This document shows positions 35,346-44,927 of a stretch of 64,000 nucleotides of DNA, in pieces (positions within the stretch are counted from its first letter, which is position 1; every line of letters begins with the position of its first letter). The DNA lies in the NCBI RefSeq assembly GCF_001442805.1, contig NZ_CP011131.1:5518001-5582000 (forward strand). The letters are read 5' to 3'. The translations under genes and the position numbers were made by a program. The DNA comes from Lysobacter gummosus. GTDB lineage: Bacteria > Pseudomonadota > Gammaproteobacteria > Xanthomonadales > Xanthomonadaceae. Under the pieces are notes generated by a model. The model was given only the letters and a program-made list of their open reading frames with translations. It was not told where the DNA came from and ran no database searches.

Positions 35346-35508
35346 GCGCGAAATAATACGCAGCGGCCTGGGCCGGGTGGAGAGGGGAAAGCCGGCATCT
35401 GGGCGCCCGCTCACCTTTGGCTCATCTAATGCCGGCCGCCACTGCAGGCCCGCCGGCACGAGGAAAACACCGGCGAAACCCCGCCGGGCGAACGCGCAGC
35501 GGCGCGAG

Positions 35509-37401
35509 CTAACCGGTCCGGCGCAGGCGCGCGTAGAAGAAACCGTCGCCGCCGTCCTCGCCGGGCAGGCGCTGGCGGCCGACTTCGCAGTCGTGGCCGT
35601 AGCTCGCGTCCAGCGGCTCCACCCGCGCATCGGCGGTGCGTTGCACGAAGGCGCGCACCTGGGCGTCGTTTTCCTGACGCAGGATCGAACACGTCGCGTA
35701 CAGCAGCACGCCGCCGGGCGCGACGGTGCGCCACAGCGCATCCAGCAGCCGCGCCTGCAGCAGGCTAAGGGCGGCGATGTCGGACTCGCGTCGGTGCAAC
35801 ACCACGTCCGGCTGCCGGCGCACGATGCCGGTGGCCGAGCATGGCGCGTCGAGCAACACCGCGTCGAACGGCGTGCCGTCCCACCAGGCGCCCAGGTCGG
35901 CGGCGTCGGCGGCGCGCAGTTCGATGCGCTCGCCGGCGGCGGCGTCGAAGCCGGCGCGTTGCAAGGTCGCGCGCACCTTGTGCAGGCGGGCGACGTCGAT
36001 GTCCAGCGCAGTCAGGCGCAGACCGGGGTCGCGTTCGAGCAGGTGCGCGCTCTTGCCGCCGGGCGCGGCGCAGGCGTCGAGCACGCGCGCGCCCGGCGCG
36101 GGCGCCAGCGCGTCGGCGACCCGCTGCGCGGATACGTCCTGCACCGACACCTCGCCGTCGGCGAAACCCGGCAGGGCCGCCACCGGCAACGGCGCGTCCA
36201 GGCGCAGCGCGTCGGCCGGAGCGGCGGGCGCGCTGGCTTCGATCCCCGCCAGGGTCAAGCCGGCCAGATAGTCCTCGCGGGCGACGCGCGCGCGGTTGAC
36301 CCGCAGCCACATCGGCGGCGGCGTGCCGCTGTTGGCGAGGATCGCGTCGTAGTGTTCCGGCCAGTCCTTGCGCAGCATGCCGCGCAGCCAACTGGGCCAA
36401 TGCGAATGGCGCGGGTCGGTGACCGGCAGGCCCTCGCGCTGGGCGCGGCGCAGCAGCGCGTTGACCAGGGCGGCCTGATGCGGATGGCCGAGCAGGCGCG
36501 CGGCCTCGACCGTCGCATCCAGCGCGGCGTGCGCGGCCAGTTGCAGCGGATCGAGCTGGGCCAGCCCGGTGTAGAGCAGCGCGCGCAGTTCTCCGTCGCG
36601 CGAACTCAGCGGCCGCGGCATCCACGCCGTCAGCGCGGCCTCGTAGCGCAGCGGCTGGCGCAGCACGGCGAAGCAGATCGCCTCGACCAGGGCGCGGTCG
36701 CGCGGATCGGCCAGCGCCGGCAGGGCGACGGCGAGCTCGGCCTTGAGCGAACGCCCGCGATGCAGCACCGCGTTGAGCACGCGCGCGGCGATGGCGCGCG
36801 ACTGCGCGCCGGGCTGGGCGCTGTCGGACAGCGGCGGCGGGCGCGTCGCGGCGCCGCGGCTGCGCGCGTAGGGATCGCGAGCGCCGGCGGCGGAAGATGC
36901 AGGGCGGGATCGCGGCGCCGAGCGCGGGCTTGCACTCTGCGGTTGAGAGGAATGCTCGGTAGAGACGTCGCTTTCGCCGCTGCCCGCTTCGGCCGTTTCG
37001 CCAGCGCCGCGTTTCTGCGCGGCGCGGCGGTCGGCGCGGCGCTTTTCGAAGTCGAGTTTGGCGAAGGCCAGTCTTGCCGACGCGGGCTTGGCGCCAGTCG
37101 AACGCTTACCGCGATCGGCGCCGTCGGATGCGCCGCGCGCCGAACCGCGCTGGCCGGGCACCCGGCGCTTGGCCTCGGTCGGCTTGCTGGAATCGCTACG
37201 CGCGGATTCGGATCGCGCAGCAGCCGGTCGCTGCGCGGCGCGCCGCTCCGGTCCGGTCGTTTTCGCCGCGCGCTCGCCGGAGGCTTTCGCCGCGGCCGGA
37301 CGCGGCGCATCCAGCGAACCCGGATCGCGCACGCGGCCGCGCACGGGCCGCGCCTCGCCGTCGCGCGGCGGACCTTTCGGCGGTTGCCGTCCGGCGCTCA
37401 T
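35509..37401 (-). CDS. rsmB: 16S rRNA m5C967 methyltransferase RsmB with long N-terminal extension
   Basis: A 630-residue protein, ~200 residues longer than E. coli RsmB (429). Residues ~1-200 are low-complexity Arg/Ala/Ser/Pro-rich sequence of disordered character. The NusB-like domain follows ([20 protein letters not shown]), then the SAM-binding Rossmann fold ([15 protein letters not shown]), motif [16 protein letters not shown] with the catalytic-site Cys and YATCSI with the second Cys. It begins one base after the fmt stop, in the def-fmt-rsmB order conserved in proteobacteria. Confidence 0.94.
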   Translation of the reverse strand: MSAGRQPPKGPPRDGEARPVRGRVRDPGSLDAPRPAAAKASGERAAKTTGPERRAAQRPAAARSESARSDSSKPTEAKRRVPGQRGSARGASDGADRGKRSTGAKPASARLAFAKLDFEKRRADRRAAQKRGAGETAEAGSGESDVSTEHSSQPQSASPRSAPRSRPASSAAGARDPYARSRGAATRPPPLSDSAQPGAQSRAIAARVLNAVLHRGRSLKAELAVALPALADPRDRALVEAICFAVLRQPLRYEAALTAWMPRPLSSRDGELRALLYTGLAQLDPLQLAAHAALDATVEAARLLGHPHQAALVNALLRRAQREGLPVTDPRHSHWPSWLRGMLRKDWPEHYDAILANSGTPPPMWLRVNRARVAREDYLAGLTLAGIEASAPAAPADALRLDAPLPVAALPGFADGEVSVQDVSAQRVADALAPAPGARVLDACAAPGGKSAHLLERDPGLRLTALDIDVARLHKVRATLQRAGFDAAAGERIELRAADAADLGAWWDGTPFDAVLLDAPCSATGIVRRQPDVVLHRRESDIAALSLLQARLLDALWRTVAPGGVLLYATCSILRQENDAQVRAFVQRTADARVEPLDASYGHDCEVGRQRLPGEDGGDGFFYARLRRTG

Positions 37402-37402
37402 G

Positions 37403-38326
37403 TCAGCGCGCCGCCGCGAGATCGCGGCGGCCGTTCAAGTAATCGGCGGCGGTGATCGCCTTGCCGCCTTCGCGCTGCAGCACGCGGATGCGCAGCGCGC
37501 CGCGGCCGCAGGCGATGTCGATGCCTTCGCGGCCGGCCTGCAGCACCGTGCCCGGTTCGGCGCCGTGCTCCAGCGGCAAGGCGATGGCGCCGTGCACGCG
37601 CACGCGTTCGCCGGCGATCAGCGCATCGGCCATCGGCCAGGGGTTGAATGCGCGCACCTTGTTGGCCAAGGCGGTCGCGGGCTGATTCCAGTCCAGCCGC
37701 GCCTCGGCCTTGTCGAGCTTGTGCGCGTAGGTCACGCCTTCCTCGGGCTGGATCCACGGGTTCAAACGCAGGTCCGCGCGCAGCAGGCCCAGGCCGTCGC
37801 TGAGCACCTGCGCGCCGATCTCGGCCAGGCGGTCGTGCAACTGGCCGCCGGTTTCGTTCTCGCCGATTTCGGTGGTGTGGGCCAGCAGCACCGGGCCGGT
37901 GTCCAGGCCTTTCTCCATCTGCATCAGGCACACGCCGGTTTCGCGATCGCCGGCTTCGATCGCGCGCTGGATCGGCGCGGCGCCGCGCCAGCGCGGCAGC
38001 AGCGAGGCGTGCAGGTTCCAGCAGCCGTAGGTCGGAATATCCAGCACCGACTGCGGCAGGATCAGGCCGTAGGCGACCACGATCAGCAAGTCCGGCTGCA
38101 GCGCGCGCAGCGCTTCGCGCGAGACCGCGGCCTTGAAGTTCTCCGGCTGCAGCACCGGGATGCCGCGCAGCAGCGCCTCGCGCTTGACCGGCGAGATCGA
38201 CATCTCGCGCCCGCGCCCGGCCGGACGGTCGGGCTGGGTGTAGGCGGCGACCACCTCGCCCTTGAGCGTGGCGGCGCGCAGGGCGGGAACGGCGAAGTCG
38301 GGGGTACCGGCGAAAACTAGGCGCAT
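37403..38326 (-). CDS. fmt: Methionyl-tRNA formyltransferase
   Basis: A 307-residue Fmt: [18 protein letters not shown], the formyl-folate site [16 protein letters not shown] preceded by [16 protein letters not shown] and the C-terminal OB-fold [11 protein letters not shown]. It formylates initiator Met-tRNA; the partner deformylase is the upstream gene. It has the usual length. Confidence 0.97.
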   Translation of the reverse strand: MRLVFAGTPDFAVPALRAATLKGEVVAAYTQPDRPAGRGREMSISPVKREALLRGIPVLQPENFKAAVSREALRALQPDLLIVVAYGLILPQSVLDIPTYGCWNLHASLLPRWRGAAPIQRAIEAGDRETGVCLMQMEKGLDTGPVLLAHTTEIGENETGGQLHDRLAEIGAQVLSDGLGLLRADLRLNPWIQPEEGVTYAHKLDKAEARLDWNQPATALANKVRAFNPWPMADALIAGERVRVHGAIALPLEHGAEPGTVLQAGREGIDIACGRGALRIRVLQREGGKAITAADYLNGRRDLAAAR

Positions 38327-38344
38327 GGGGGAGTAAATAGTTGA

Positions 38345-38556
38345 GAGGAGTGAGGAGTGAGAAAAGCGGGCCGCGTGCGGGTGCGCACGCGAGGTCGGAC
38401 GATCTGTTTTGCGCTGTGGAGCAAGCCGCGCTTGCTCTTTCCTCACTGCGCCGGTGCTGATTCGGCCGGTCAATCGTACCGGCGAAGGCAACGCTTTTGA
38501 CGAGAGCGCTGGAAGCCGGATTGAGCGGCGCGATACCTGCTCACTCCTCACTCCTC
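38345..38556. repeat. Inverted pair of the GGAGTGAG repeat between def and fmt
   Basis: GAGGAGTGAGGAGTGAG at 38345-38361 and its reverse complement at 38540-38556 flank ~178 bp without a gene. Same motif as the 31264-31343 hairpin. Confidence 0.75.
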
Positions 38557-38573
38557 CCCACTGTTTTCCGGCC

Positions 38574-39086
38574 TTAAGCCGACTGCCGACGCTGCTTGGC
38601 CAGCTTCTTGCGCACCATCTCGCGCTTGAGCGGCGAGAGGTAATCGACGAACAACTTGCCTTCCAGGTGATCCATCTCATGCTGGATGCATACCGCCAGC
38701 AGGCCGTCGGTGCTCAGCTCGAAGGGCTGGCCGTCGCGGCCGATCGCCTTGACCGTGATCGCGTTGGCGCGGGTCACATCGGCGAAGATGCCCGGCACCG
38801 ACAGGCAGCCTTCCTGGTAGACCTGCTCGCCGTCGCGGGCGAGGATCTCCGGGTTGATGAACACCAGCGGCTGGTTTTTTTCTTCCGACACATCGATGAC
38901 CATGAAGCGCTGGTGGACATCGACCTGGCTCGCGGCCAGGCCGATGCCGGGGCATTCGTACATGGTCTCGAACATGTCGTCGAGCAGGCGCTGGAACTCC
39001 GGTTGGGTCACGCGCGCAGGATCGACCGCCACCGCTTTCGTGCGCAATCGCGGGTCGGGGAATTCGAGAATGGATAAGACGGCCAT
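38574..39086 (-). CDS. def: Peptide deformylase
   Basis: A 170-residue class I peptide deformylase with all three motifs: [15 protein letters not shown] (metal-ligand Cys) and QHEMDHLEG (HExxH metal site and catalytic Glu). It removes the formyl group from nascent peptides. It heads the leftward def-fmt-rsmB series, divergent from the lysM gene. Confidence 0.98.
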   Translation of the reverse strand: MAVLSILEFPDPRLRTKAVAVDPARVTQPEFQRLLDDMFETMYECPGIGLAASQVDVHQRFMVIDVSEEKNQPLVFINPEILARDGEQVYQEGCLSVPGIFADVTRANAITVKAIGRDGQPFELSTDGLLAVCIQHEMDHLEGKLFVDYLSPLKREMVRKKLAKQRRQSA

Positions 39087-39237
39087 AGGGCACCGAAAAT
39101 GGGGGCGTGGGTCACATACGCAAGCTTTGGTTGCATTGTACCCCCGTTATAGGCTGCAAAGGCCTGCTAGTGTTCGCACCTTCTGAGCTATAGTCCGGGT
39201 GCCCGCAGAGGGCAAACCTGGAAGGGGAATCAGGTAG

Positions 39238-40401
39238 ATGGCCGCCATGTTTAAACCGATCCGCGCGGTTTTCGCCGCCGCGTTGCTGACTGTCGCTACG
39301 TACGCCCTCGCGGCGGAAATGCGTGGCGACCACCCCGACACTTACGTGGTGAAGCGGGGCGACACCTTGTGGGATATCTCGGCTCGCTTCCTCAAGCGAC
39401 CGTGGCTGTGGCCGGAAATCTGGCAGGCCAACCCGCAGATCAAGAATCCGCATCTCATCTATCCCGGCGACGTGATCTCGCTGGCGTACCTCGACCGCGT
39501 CGCCGCGGCCCAGGTCCAGCCCGGTCCGCGCCAGGAGGCCCCGATCACCGGCGTGCCGCTGGCCGAGATCGAGCCGTTCCTGAAGAACCTGCGCGTGGTC
39601 GAGCAGTTCGAACAGCTGCCCTACGTGGTCGGCCTGGAAGAAGACCGCCTGCGCGTGACTCAGGGCCAGGTCGCCTACATCAAGGGCCTGCCCGAGCAGA
39701 GCCCGGGCACCCGCTTCGCCGTGGTCCGCCCGACCCAGCGCTACACCCGCCTGGACCGCAAGGCCTGCTGCGACATCATGCGCGCCGCCGACCTGGACTT
39801 CCGCGGCAAGCGCACGGTGGATTTCGAATCCATCTGGACCGACGTGGTCGTGCCGGACAAGGGCCGCGAGCTGCTCGGCTATGAGCTGATGCAGGTCTCC
39901 ACCGGCACCCTGAGCCGCGGCGCCGTGGGCGGCATGGAAGCGTCCACCCTCGTGATCGACGACACCGGCCGCGAAATCCGTGTCGGCGACCGCCTGATCC
40001 CGGTGGAGATGCAGCCCTACGATCTGCAGTTCTTCCCGCATCCGCCCAAGGCCCAGTTCGACTACGGTCGCGCCCAGGTCCTGTCGGTCGCCGATCTGGT
40101 CCGCAACGGCGGTCCGCGCGACGTGATCGCGCTGTCGGTCGGCGCCCGCGACGGCATCGACAACGGCACGGTGTTCTCCACCTGGCGCGTCGGCAGCCGC
40201 GTGCCGGACCGGGTCAAGATCGGCCCGGACCGCTCCGAGGACCTGTACGGCAAGAACTCGCGCGTGCGTCTGCCCGACGAGTTCTCCGGCCACGCGATGG
40301 TGTTCCGCACCTTCGACAAGGTCAGCTACGCCCTGATCATGGACGGCGTGCGTCCGACCAAGGTCGGCTACGAGCTCAAGCATCCGGACTCGCCGTACTG
40401 A
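39238..40401 (+). CDS. Exported LysM-domain protein
   Basis: A 387-residue protein with a signal peptide (FKPIRAVFAAALLTVATYALA-AE), followed immediately by one LysM domain (TYVVKRGDTLWDISARFLKR...NPHLIYPGDVISL) that binds peptidoglycan. The remaining ~280 residues form a conserved domain seen in LysM proteins encoded beside dprA in gammaproteobacteria. A paired CC (RKACCDIM) is present. It initiates a rightward series lysM-dprA-smg. A second in-frame ATG three codons downstream is an alternative start. Confidence 0.93.
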   Translation: MAAMFKPIRAVFAAALLTVATYALAAEMRGDHPDTYVVKRGDTLWDISARFLKRPWLWPEIWQANPQIKNPHLIYPGDVISLAYLDRVAAAQVQPGPRQEAPITGVPLAEIEPFLKNLRVVEQFEQLPYVVGLEEDRLRVTQGQVAYIKGLPEQSPGTRFAVVRPTQRYTRLDRKACCDIMRAADLDFRGKRTVDFESIWTDVVVPDKGRELLGYELMQVSTGTLSRGAVGGMEASTLVIDDTGREIRVGDRLIPVEMQPYDLQFFPHPPKAQFDYGRAQVLSVADLVRNGGPRDVIALSVGARDGIDNGTVFSTWRVGSRVPDRVKIGPDRSEDLYGKNSRVRLPDEFSGHAMVFRTFDKVSYALIMDGVRPTKVGYELKHPDSPY

Positions 40402-40442
40402 GTCCACGGAACAGCCCGCGGGCTTTTCCTACAACACCACGC

Positions 40443-40470
40443 GACGGCGCCTTCGGGCGCCGTCGTCGTT
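40443..40470 (+). terminator. Terminator between lysM gene and dprA
   Basis: Stem GACGGCGCC/GGCGCCGTC (40443-40451, 40456-40464) with the stable TTCG tetraloop, followed by GTCGTTT. It probably attenuates read-through into dprA, whose start is 19 bp further. Confidence 0.7.
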
Positions 40471-40488
40471 TGCGGACTAGGCTGGGGC

Positions 40489-41706
40489 ATGAACCAGACC
40501 GCTGCCGCCGCCCCAGACCCCATCGCCACGTTGCTACTGCTCGCCGCGGGCGGCTCCAGCGCGGCCCGGCGCGGCTTGCTGGAGCAGCACGGCAGCGCCG
40601 CCGCCGCGCTCGCCGCCGGTGCCCGCGCCTGGACCGCGGCGGAGCTGTCGCCACCGCAGATCGCGCGGCTGCGCGCGCCCGCCGACGCGGCGGCCTGGGC
40701 CGCGGCCGGCTGGCCCGGCGACACCGGCGAACGGCTGCTGGCGTGGCTGGGCGATAGCAACCATCACCTGATCGAATGGACCAGCCCGGATTACCCGGCG
40801 CTGCTGCGACGCGCGCCCAATCCGCCGCTGGCCCTGTTCGTGGCCGGCGAGCCGGGACTGCTGTGGCATCCGGCGGTGGCGGTGGTCGGCAGCCGTTCTC
40901 CGACCCCGGGCGGCCAGGACAACGCCGCCGACTTCGCCCGCGCGCTGGCGCGCTCGGGCCTGGCTGTGGCCAGCGGCCTCGCCGCCGGCATCGATGCCGC
41001 CGCCCATCGCGCCGCCCTGGACGCCGGCGGCCTGACCGTCGCCGTCCTCGGCACCGGGCCGGACCTGGCCTACCCGCGCCGCCACGGCGAGCTGCTGCAG
41101 CGCATCGCCGCCGACGGCGCCGTGGTCAGCGAGTACCCGCCCGGCACCCCGGCCCGGCCGGAACACTTCCCCAGCCGCAACCGCATCCTCGCCGGCCTGA
41201 GCCTGGGCACCCTGGTGATCGAAGCGGCCGAGCGCTCCGGCGCGCTGATCACCGCGCGCCTGGCCAGCGAATGCGGGCGCGAGGTGTTCGCCGTGCCCGG
41301 CTCGATCCACAACCCGCTGGCGCGCGGCTGCCACCGGCTGATCCGCGAAGGCGCCGGCCTGGTAGAAAGCGCCTCGGAAGTCGTGGCCGCGCTGGCACCG
41401 ATGGCGGCCGAGTTGGCCGACGGCTTGCGTCGCCGTCTGGCCGCCCCCATTAACCTCGGCCACGCGCTGGTCACACACGGCGATCACGATGGCTCCAGCC
41501 CCGTCTCAGGAGCTGCCGAGCCTTCAGATTTCGCCGACCCCGACTACCAGTCCTTGTGGAACGCGCTGGGCCACGACCCTACCGGTATGGATCAACTCGT
41601 CGAACGTACTGGATTGACGACTGCGGAACTGTCCTCCATGCTGCTGGTCATGGAGCTTGAGGGTCTCGTCGCGGCGCAGCACGGCCGTTACTTCCGTAAC
41701 CGCTGA
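40489..41706 (+). CDS. dprA: DNA-processing protein DprA (Smf)
   Basis: A 405-residue DprA. SAM-like N-terminal region, then the Rossmann core: [87 protein letters not shown]. The C-terminal winged helix ([19 protein letters not shown]) is present. DprA loads RecA onto incoming single-stranded DNA in natural transformation. Confidence 0.97.
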   Translation: MNQTAAAAPDPIATLLLLAAGGSSAARRGLLEQHGSAAAALAAGARAWTAAELSPPQIARLRAPADAAAWAAAGWPGDTGERLLAWLGDSNHHLIEWTSPDYPALLRRAPNPPLALFVAGEPGLLWHPAVAVVGSRSPTPGGQDNAADFARALARSGLAVASGLAAGIDAAAHRAALDAGGLTVAVLGTGPDLAYPRRHGELLQRIAADGAVVSEYPPGTPARPEHFPSRNRILAGLSLGTLVIEAAERSGALITARLASECGREVFAVPGSIHNPLARGCHRLIREGAGLVESASEVVAALAPMAAELADGLRRRLAAPINLGHALVTHGDHDGSSPVSGAAEPSDFADPDYQSLWNALGHDPTGMDQLVERTGLTTAELSSMLLVMELEGLVAAQHGRYFRNR

Positions 41707-41795
41707 ATCTGAATCGGTGTCCACCCACCGGCGATTCACCCGGCCAATCAGCAACTCCTGACCCACCGCGCCGCATGCGGCGCAGGCCGAGGGAA

Positions 41796-42284
41796 ATGAA
41801 AGAGAGCATCCTGGACGTCCTGCTGTACCTGTTCGAGCATTACTTCACTGACGATGCGGACCTTGTCCGCGACCGCGATTCGCTCCGCAGCGGCCCCCTG
41901 TTCGATGAACTGGGCCAGGCCGGTTTCAGTCCCGCCGAGATCAACAAAGCCATCGAATGGCTGGATGCGCTGGCTCAGCAACGGCCCAGCGTCAGTGCTC
42001 CGCGCGTGGGCGGCCCGACCCGGATCTACTTCGGCCCGGAACTCGACAAGCTCGATGTCGAATGCCGCGGCTTCCTATTGTTCCTGGAACAACACGGCAT
42101 CCTCGACGCCGATCAGCGCGAACTCGTGCTCGACCGGGCGATGGCGCTGGACCAGGAAGAGCTGGACCTGGACGACCTCAAATGGGTCGTGCTGATGGTG
42201 CTGTTCAACCAGCCCGGCTCCGAGGCGGCCTACGCCTGGATGGAAACGCAGATGTTCGAGGACGAGCCCGAGCCGGTGCACTGA
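41796..42284 (+). CDS. smg: Smg protein (DUF494)
   Basis: A 162-residue Smg family protein starting [17 protein letters not shown], with GAGGG seven nt upstream. All-helical with a winged-helix-like portion; conserved ...[21 protein letters not shown] end ([20 protein letters not shown]). Function unknown; it always follows dprA in gammaproteobacteria. Confidence 0.95.
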   Translation: MKESILDVLLYLFEHYFTDDADLVRDRDSLRSGPLFDELGQAGFSPAEINKAIEWLDALAQQRPSVSAPRVGGPTRIYFGPELDKLDVECRGFLLFLEQHGILDADQRELVLDRAMALDQEELDLDDLKWVVLMVLFNQPGSEAAYAWMETQMFEDEPEPVH

Positions 42285-42584
42285 CACCGGCCGCGGCCGC
42301 GAGCGGTTCGCGGCGGCGGGTTTCGTCCTTGAATCACGCCACGGCCCTGCATCCGGCCGTCATGCTTGCGCGACGGGCGCATTGTTCGCTCCCATCCGTC
42401 GCGCAATACGCACCGCCCATGCCGGGCGAATAGCGTTTTGCGAACTCCGTGCTAGTTTCATGCCTCTCGCGCATGCCATGGGTGCTGCGCGACGCTGGCC
42501 GTCAGGCGAGTCGCGCGCCCGCGACGCTGCCCGCGCCGGCGCAAGCCATCACAAGGACGATCGCGAGATCCGCAGGGGGAGCAC
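42285..42584. other. 300-bp gap between smg and the GYF_2 genes
   Basis: No gene seen. AGGGGGA precedes the next start at the proper spacing. No clear terminator or sigma-70 promoter could be assigned by eye. Confidence 0.4.
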
Positions 42585-43391
42585 ATGACGAACTGGTACT
42601 ACCACGACCCGGCCCAGGGCCGCGTCGGCCCCATCGACGCCGACGCCTTGCGCGGCCACTTCCGCACCGGCCGCATCGGCCGCGACACCCTGCTGTGGCG
42701 CGAAGGCCTGCGCGAATGGCAGCCGCTGGAACGGCTGTCGGCCGAACTGGGCCTGGACGACGACCTGCTGTCGCCGCCCCCGCCGCCGGTCGTGCCGCCG
42801 CCGTTGCCCGAACCGCCGCACTACACCACCGACGGCAACGACGCGGCCGCCTCCGCGCCGGCGCAGAATCACGCCCAGCGCAGCGTCAGCCCGGCCGACT
42901 ACGCCCCGGCCCACGTCGCCCGCCGTCAGCCCGCTCCGGCTCCCAAGCGCGGCCTGTCGGGCTGCGTGATCGTGTTGATCGTGCTCGCGGTGCTGGCCAT
43001 TCCGGTGCTCGGCATCCTGGTCGCGATCGCCCTGCCGGCGTACCAGGACTACACCTTCCGCGCCAAGGTCATGGCCGCGCTGGCCGCGACCGGCCCGTAC
43101 AAGACCCAGGTCGCCGAGCATTACCTCGCCCACGACGGCTGCCCGAACAACGCCTCGCCCGGCTTCCGCCCCGCCGAGGCCTATGCGACCGCGCAGATCG
43201 CCTCGATCGAGTTCGGCCGCATGCAGGACAGCGGCCAGTGCGGCATCCAGATCGAGCTGCGCGGCTTCAACACGCCGCAACTCGACGGCAAGAAAGTCTG
43301 GCAGTCCTTCGACCCGGCCAACCTGAGCTGGACCTGCGGCTCGGATATCGAGAAACAGGCCACGCTGCCGGCGAACTGCCGCGGCGGCTGA
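42585..43391 (+). CDS. GYF_2-domain protein fused to a type IV pilin-like segment
   Basis: A 268-residue protein in three parts. Residues 1-55 are a GYF_2 domain (WYYHDPAQGRVGPIDADAL, LWREGLREWQPLERL). Residues ~60-120 are a proline-rich linker. Residues ~125-268 resemble a type IV pilin: a long hydrophobic helix running into ILVAIALPAYQDYTFRAKVM and a pilin-like head with Cys residues (HDGCPN, SGQCGIQ, LSWTCGS, LPANCRGG). The prepilin peptidase site (G-F-x3-E) is not present; the helix starts KRGLSGCVIVLIV, so it is probably an uncleaved membrane anchor with a pilin-type periplasmic domain. Confidence 0.85.
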   Translation: MTNWYYHDPAQGRVGPIDADALRGHFRTGRIGRDTLLWREGLREWQPLERLSAELGLDDDLLSPPPPPVVPPPLPEPPHYTTDGNDAAASAPAQNHAQRSVSPADYAPAHVARRQPAPAPKRGLSGCVIVLIVLAVLAIPVLGILVAIALPAYQDYTFRAKVMAALAATGPYKTQVAEHYLAHDGCPNNASPGFRPAEAYATAQIASIEFGRMQDSGQCGIQIELRGFNTPQLDGKKVWQSFDPANLSWTCGSDIEKQATLPANCRGG

Positions 43392-43530
43392 TCCGGCCGC
43401 ACCGATCGCGCCGCCCTGAGCGCAAGCCGGGGCCGGCGCGATGTCTTGCGCTTCGCCCGACCCATCGCCGGTTCGCCTCGGCGCGGTGGCATCATGGCGA
43501 CCACCGCAGCGACCCAGGCCCCGATTCGCG

Positions 43531-44643
43531 ATGACCCAGTGGTACTACAGCGACAGCGAGCGCAACCGGCACGGACCGCTGGACGGCGAGGCGATGATCG
43601 AACGCCACCGCCGCGGCGAATTGGGCGCGGACATCCTGGTCTGGCGCGACGGCATGAGCCAATGGCGGCCGTGGCGCGAAATGGCGGTCGAACTGATCGC
43701 CGATCCCGGCTTCGCCCCCGCCGGCTCGCCAGCGCCCGCAACCGCCTCCGCCCCGGCGCCCGGCAGCGCCGAAGCGGTCGGCGCGAGCGCCGCAGCAGCC
43801 ATCGCCGCGGCGAGCGCCGAGGCCGAACAGCGCCAGGATCCGCGCGCCGCCAGTCCCGATTCCGCGCAAAGCCACGCCGCGGCGCCTGTGCAGGCCAGCG
43901 CCGCGACGCCGTCGCAGGCCACCTCCGCCGACGCCGCCACAAGCCCATCCGGAACCACCGCCCCGGCCGGCCCGGAGGCGCATTCGCCCTATGCCGCGCC
44001 GCGCGCCGGCGTGGCCGACGACACCACCGTGGTGCAGGGACTGGAAGTCGTCCATGCCGGCTTCTGGAAGCGATTGGCGGCGTACGTCATCGATTCGCTG
44101 CTGATCGGCATCACTTATTACGCCGTCAGCACGATGCTGTTCGTGCTCGTATTCGCCTCCGGCCTGTTCGGCGGCGATGCCGCTTCCTGGGCCCAGAACG
44201 CCGGCGCGGGGGTATGGATGCTGGTGGTGGCGGTCTACGTGATCATCGGCCTGATCAGCGTGGCCTATTACGTCGGTTTCGAGTCCTCGGCCATGCAGGC
44301 CACGCTGGGCAAGCTGGCGGTCGGGGTCAAGGTCGTCGATAGCGAAGGCCGGCGCCTGACCCGGATGCGCGCGCTCGGCCGCTGGGCCGCCAGCCTGCTG
44401 TCCTACGCCAGTTTGTGCGTGGGTTTCCTGCTGATCGCCTTCACCGACGGCAAGCGCGGCCTGCACGACATGATCGCCAAGACCCAGGTCGTGGACCGCT
44501 GGGCCTACACTGCGCGTCCGCAGATGCAGCAGCGCAGTCTCGGCCCGGTCGCCTGGGTCGTGCTGATCCTCGGAGGCTTGATGTGGTTGCTGGTGGTGGG
44601 GCTCGCAGCGTTCGGCGCGATGGTCGCGGCGGCCGGTCATTGA
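43531..44643 (+). CDS. GYF_2-domain and RDD-family membrane protein
   Basis: A 370-residue protein. N-terminal GYF_2 domain (MTQWYYSDSERNRHGPLDGE, VWRDGMSQWRPWREM), a ~130-residue Ala/Ser/Pro linker, then an RDD domain: VVHAGFWKRLAAYVIDSLLI, four helices and KLAVGVKVVDSEGRRLTRMR with GLHDMIAKTQVV. A further helix closes the protein. RDD proteins include Na+/H+ antiporter candidates. It is the second consecutive GYF_2 gene in this usually compact smg-topA interval. Confidence 0.87.
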   Translation: MTQWYYSDSERNRHGPLDGEAMIERHRRGELGADILVWRDGMSQWRPWREMAVELIADPGFAPAGSPAPATASAPAPGSAEAVGASAAAAIAAASAEAEQRQDPRAASPDSAQSHAAAPVQASAATPSQATSADAATSPSGTTAPAGPEAHSPYAAPRAGVADDTTVVQGLEVVHAGFWKRLAAYVIDSLLIGITYYAVSTMLFVLVFASGLFGGDAASWAQNAGAGVWMLVVAVYVIIGLISVAYYVGFESSAMQATLGKLAVGVKVVDSEGRRLTRMRALGRWAASLLSYASLCVGFLLIAFTDGKRGLHDMIAKTQVVDRWAYTARPQMQQRSLGPVAWVVLILGGLMWLLVVGLAAFGAMVAAAGH

Positions 44644-44753
44644 CCGGCTCGCCGAAAGCGTCACAGCGCGATGAAACCTGAACAGGGCACACTCCATCAC
44701 GCCATCTTCAAGCATTTCGGTGCCACTTTATTGGCGTTTCCGGGAGGCCGGGC

Positions 44754-44836
44754 TTGACAGCCTCGGCCGCCTCATGATTCCACTAGAAAAGGAAACCTGA
44801 ACGCCCGCGGCCGAACGCTGCGGGCGTCGTCTTCTT
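44754..44836 (+). promoter_or_regulatory. Possible topA promoter and leader hairpin/terminator
   Basis: TTGACA at 44754-44759 is a perfect -35 hexamer, though the -10 region 17 bp on (ATTCCA) is poor. At 44801-44827 a hairpin (ACGCCCGC/GCGGGCGT, 11-nt loop) followed by CGTCTTCTT resembles a terminator. It could terminate the RDD gene or attenuate a transcript from the TTGACA element into topA. Low certainty for the promoter. Confidence 0.4.
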
Positions 44837-44927
44837 AAATTCCGCCTCGCACGGCCCCGGCCGACGAAGCCGCCCCAACACAAGCAAGCAGTCGAGCAGC
44901 GCCCCGCCCCGGGCCTGCGGAGTAGCA

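Noticed and set aside
42585..43391. Calling the GYF_2 fusion a genuine type IV major pilin
   Set aside because: No leader peptidase site or Glu5, and a cytoplasmic GYF_2 domain precedes the helix.
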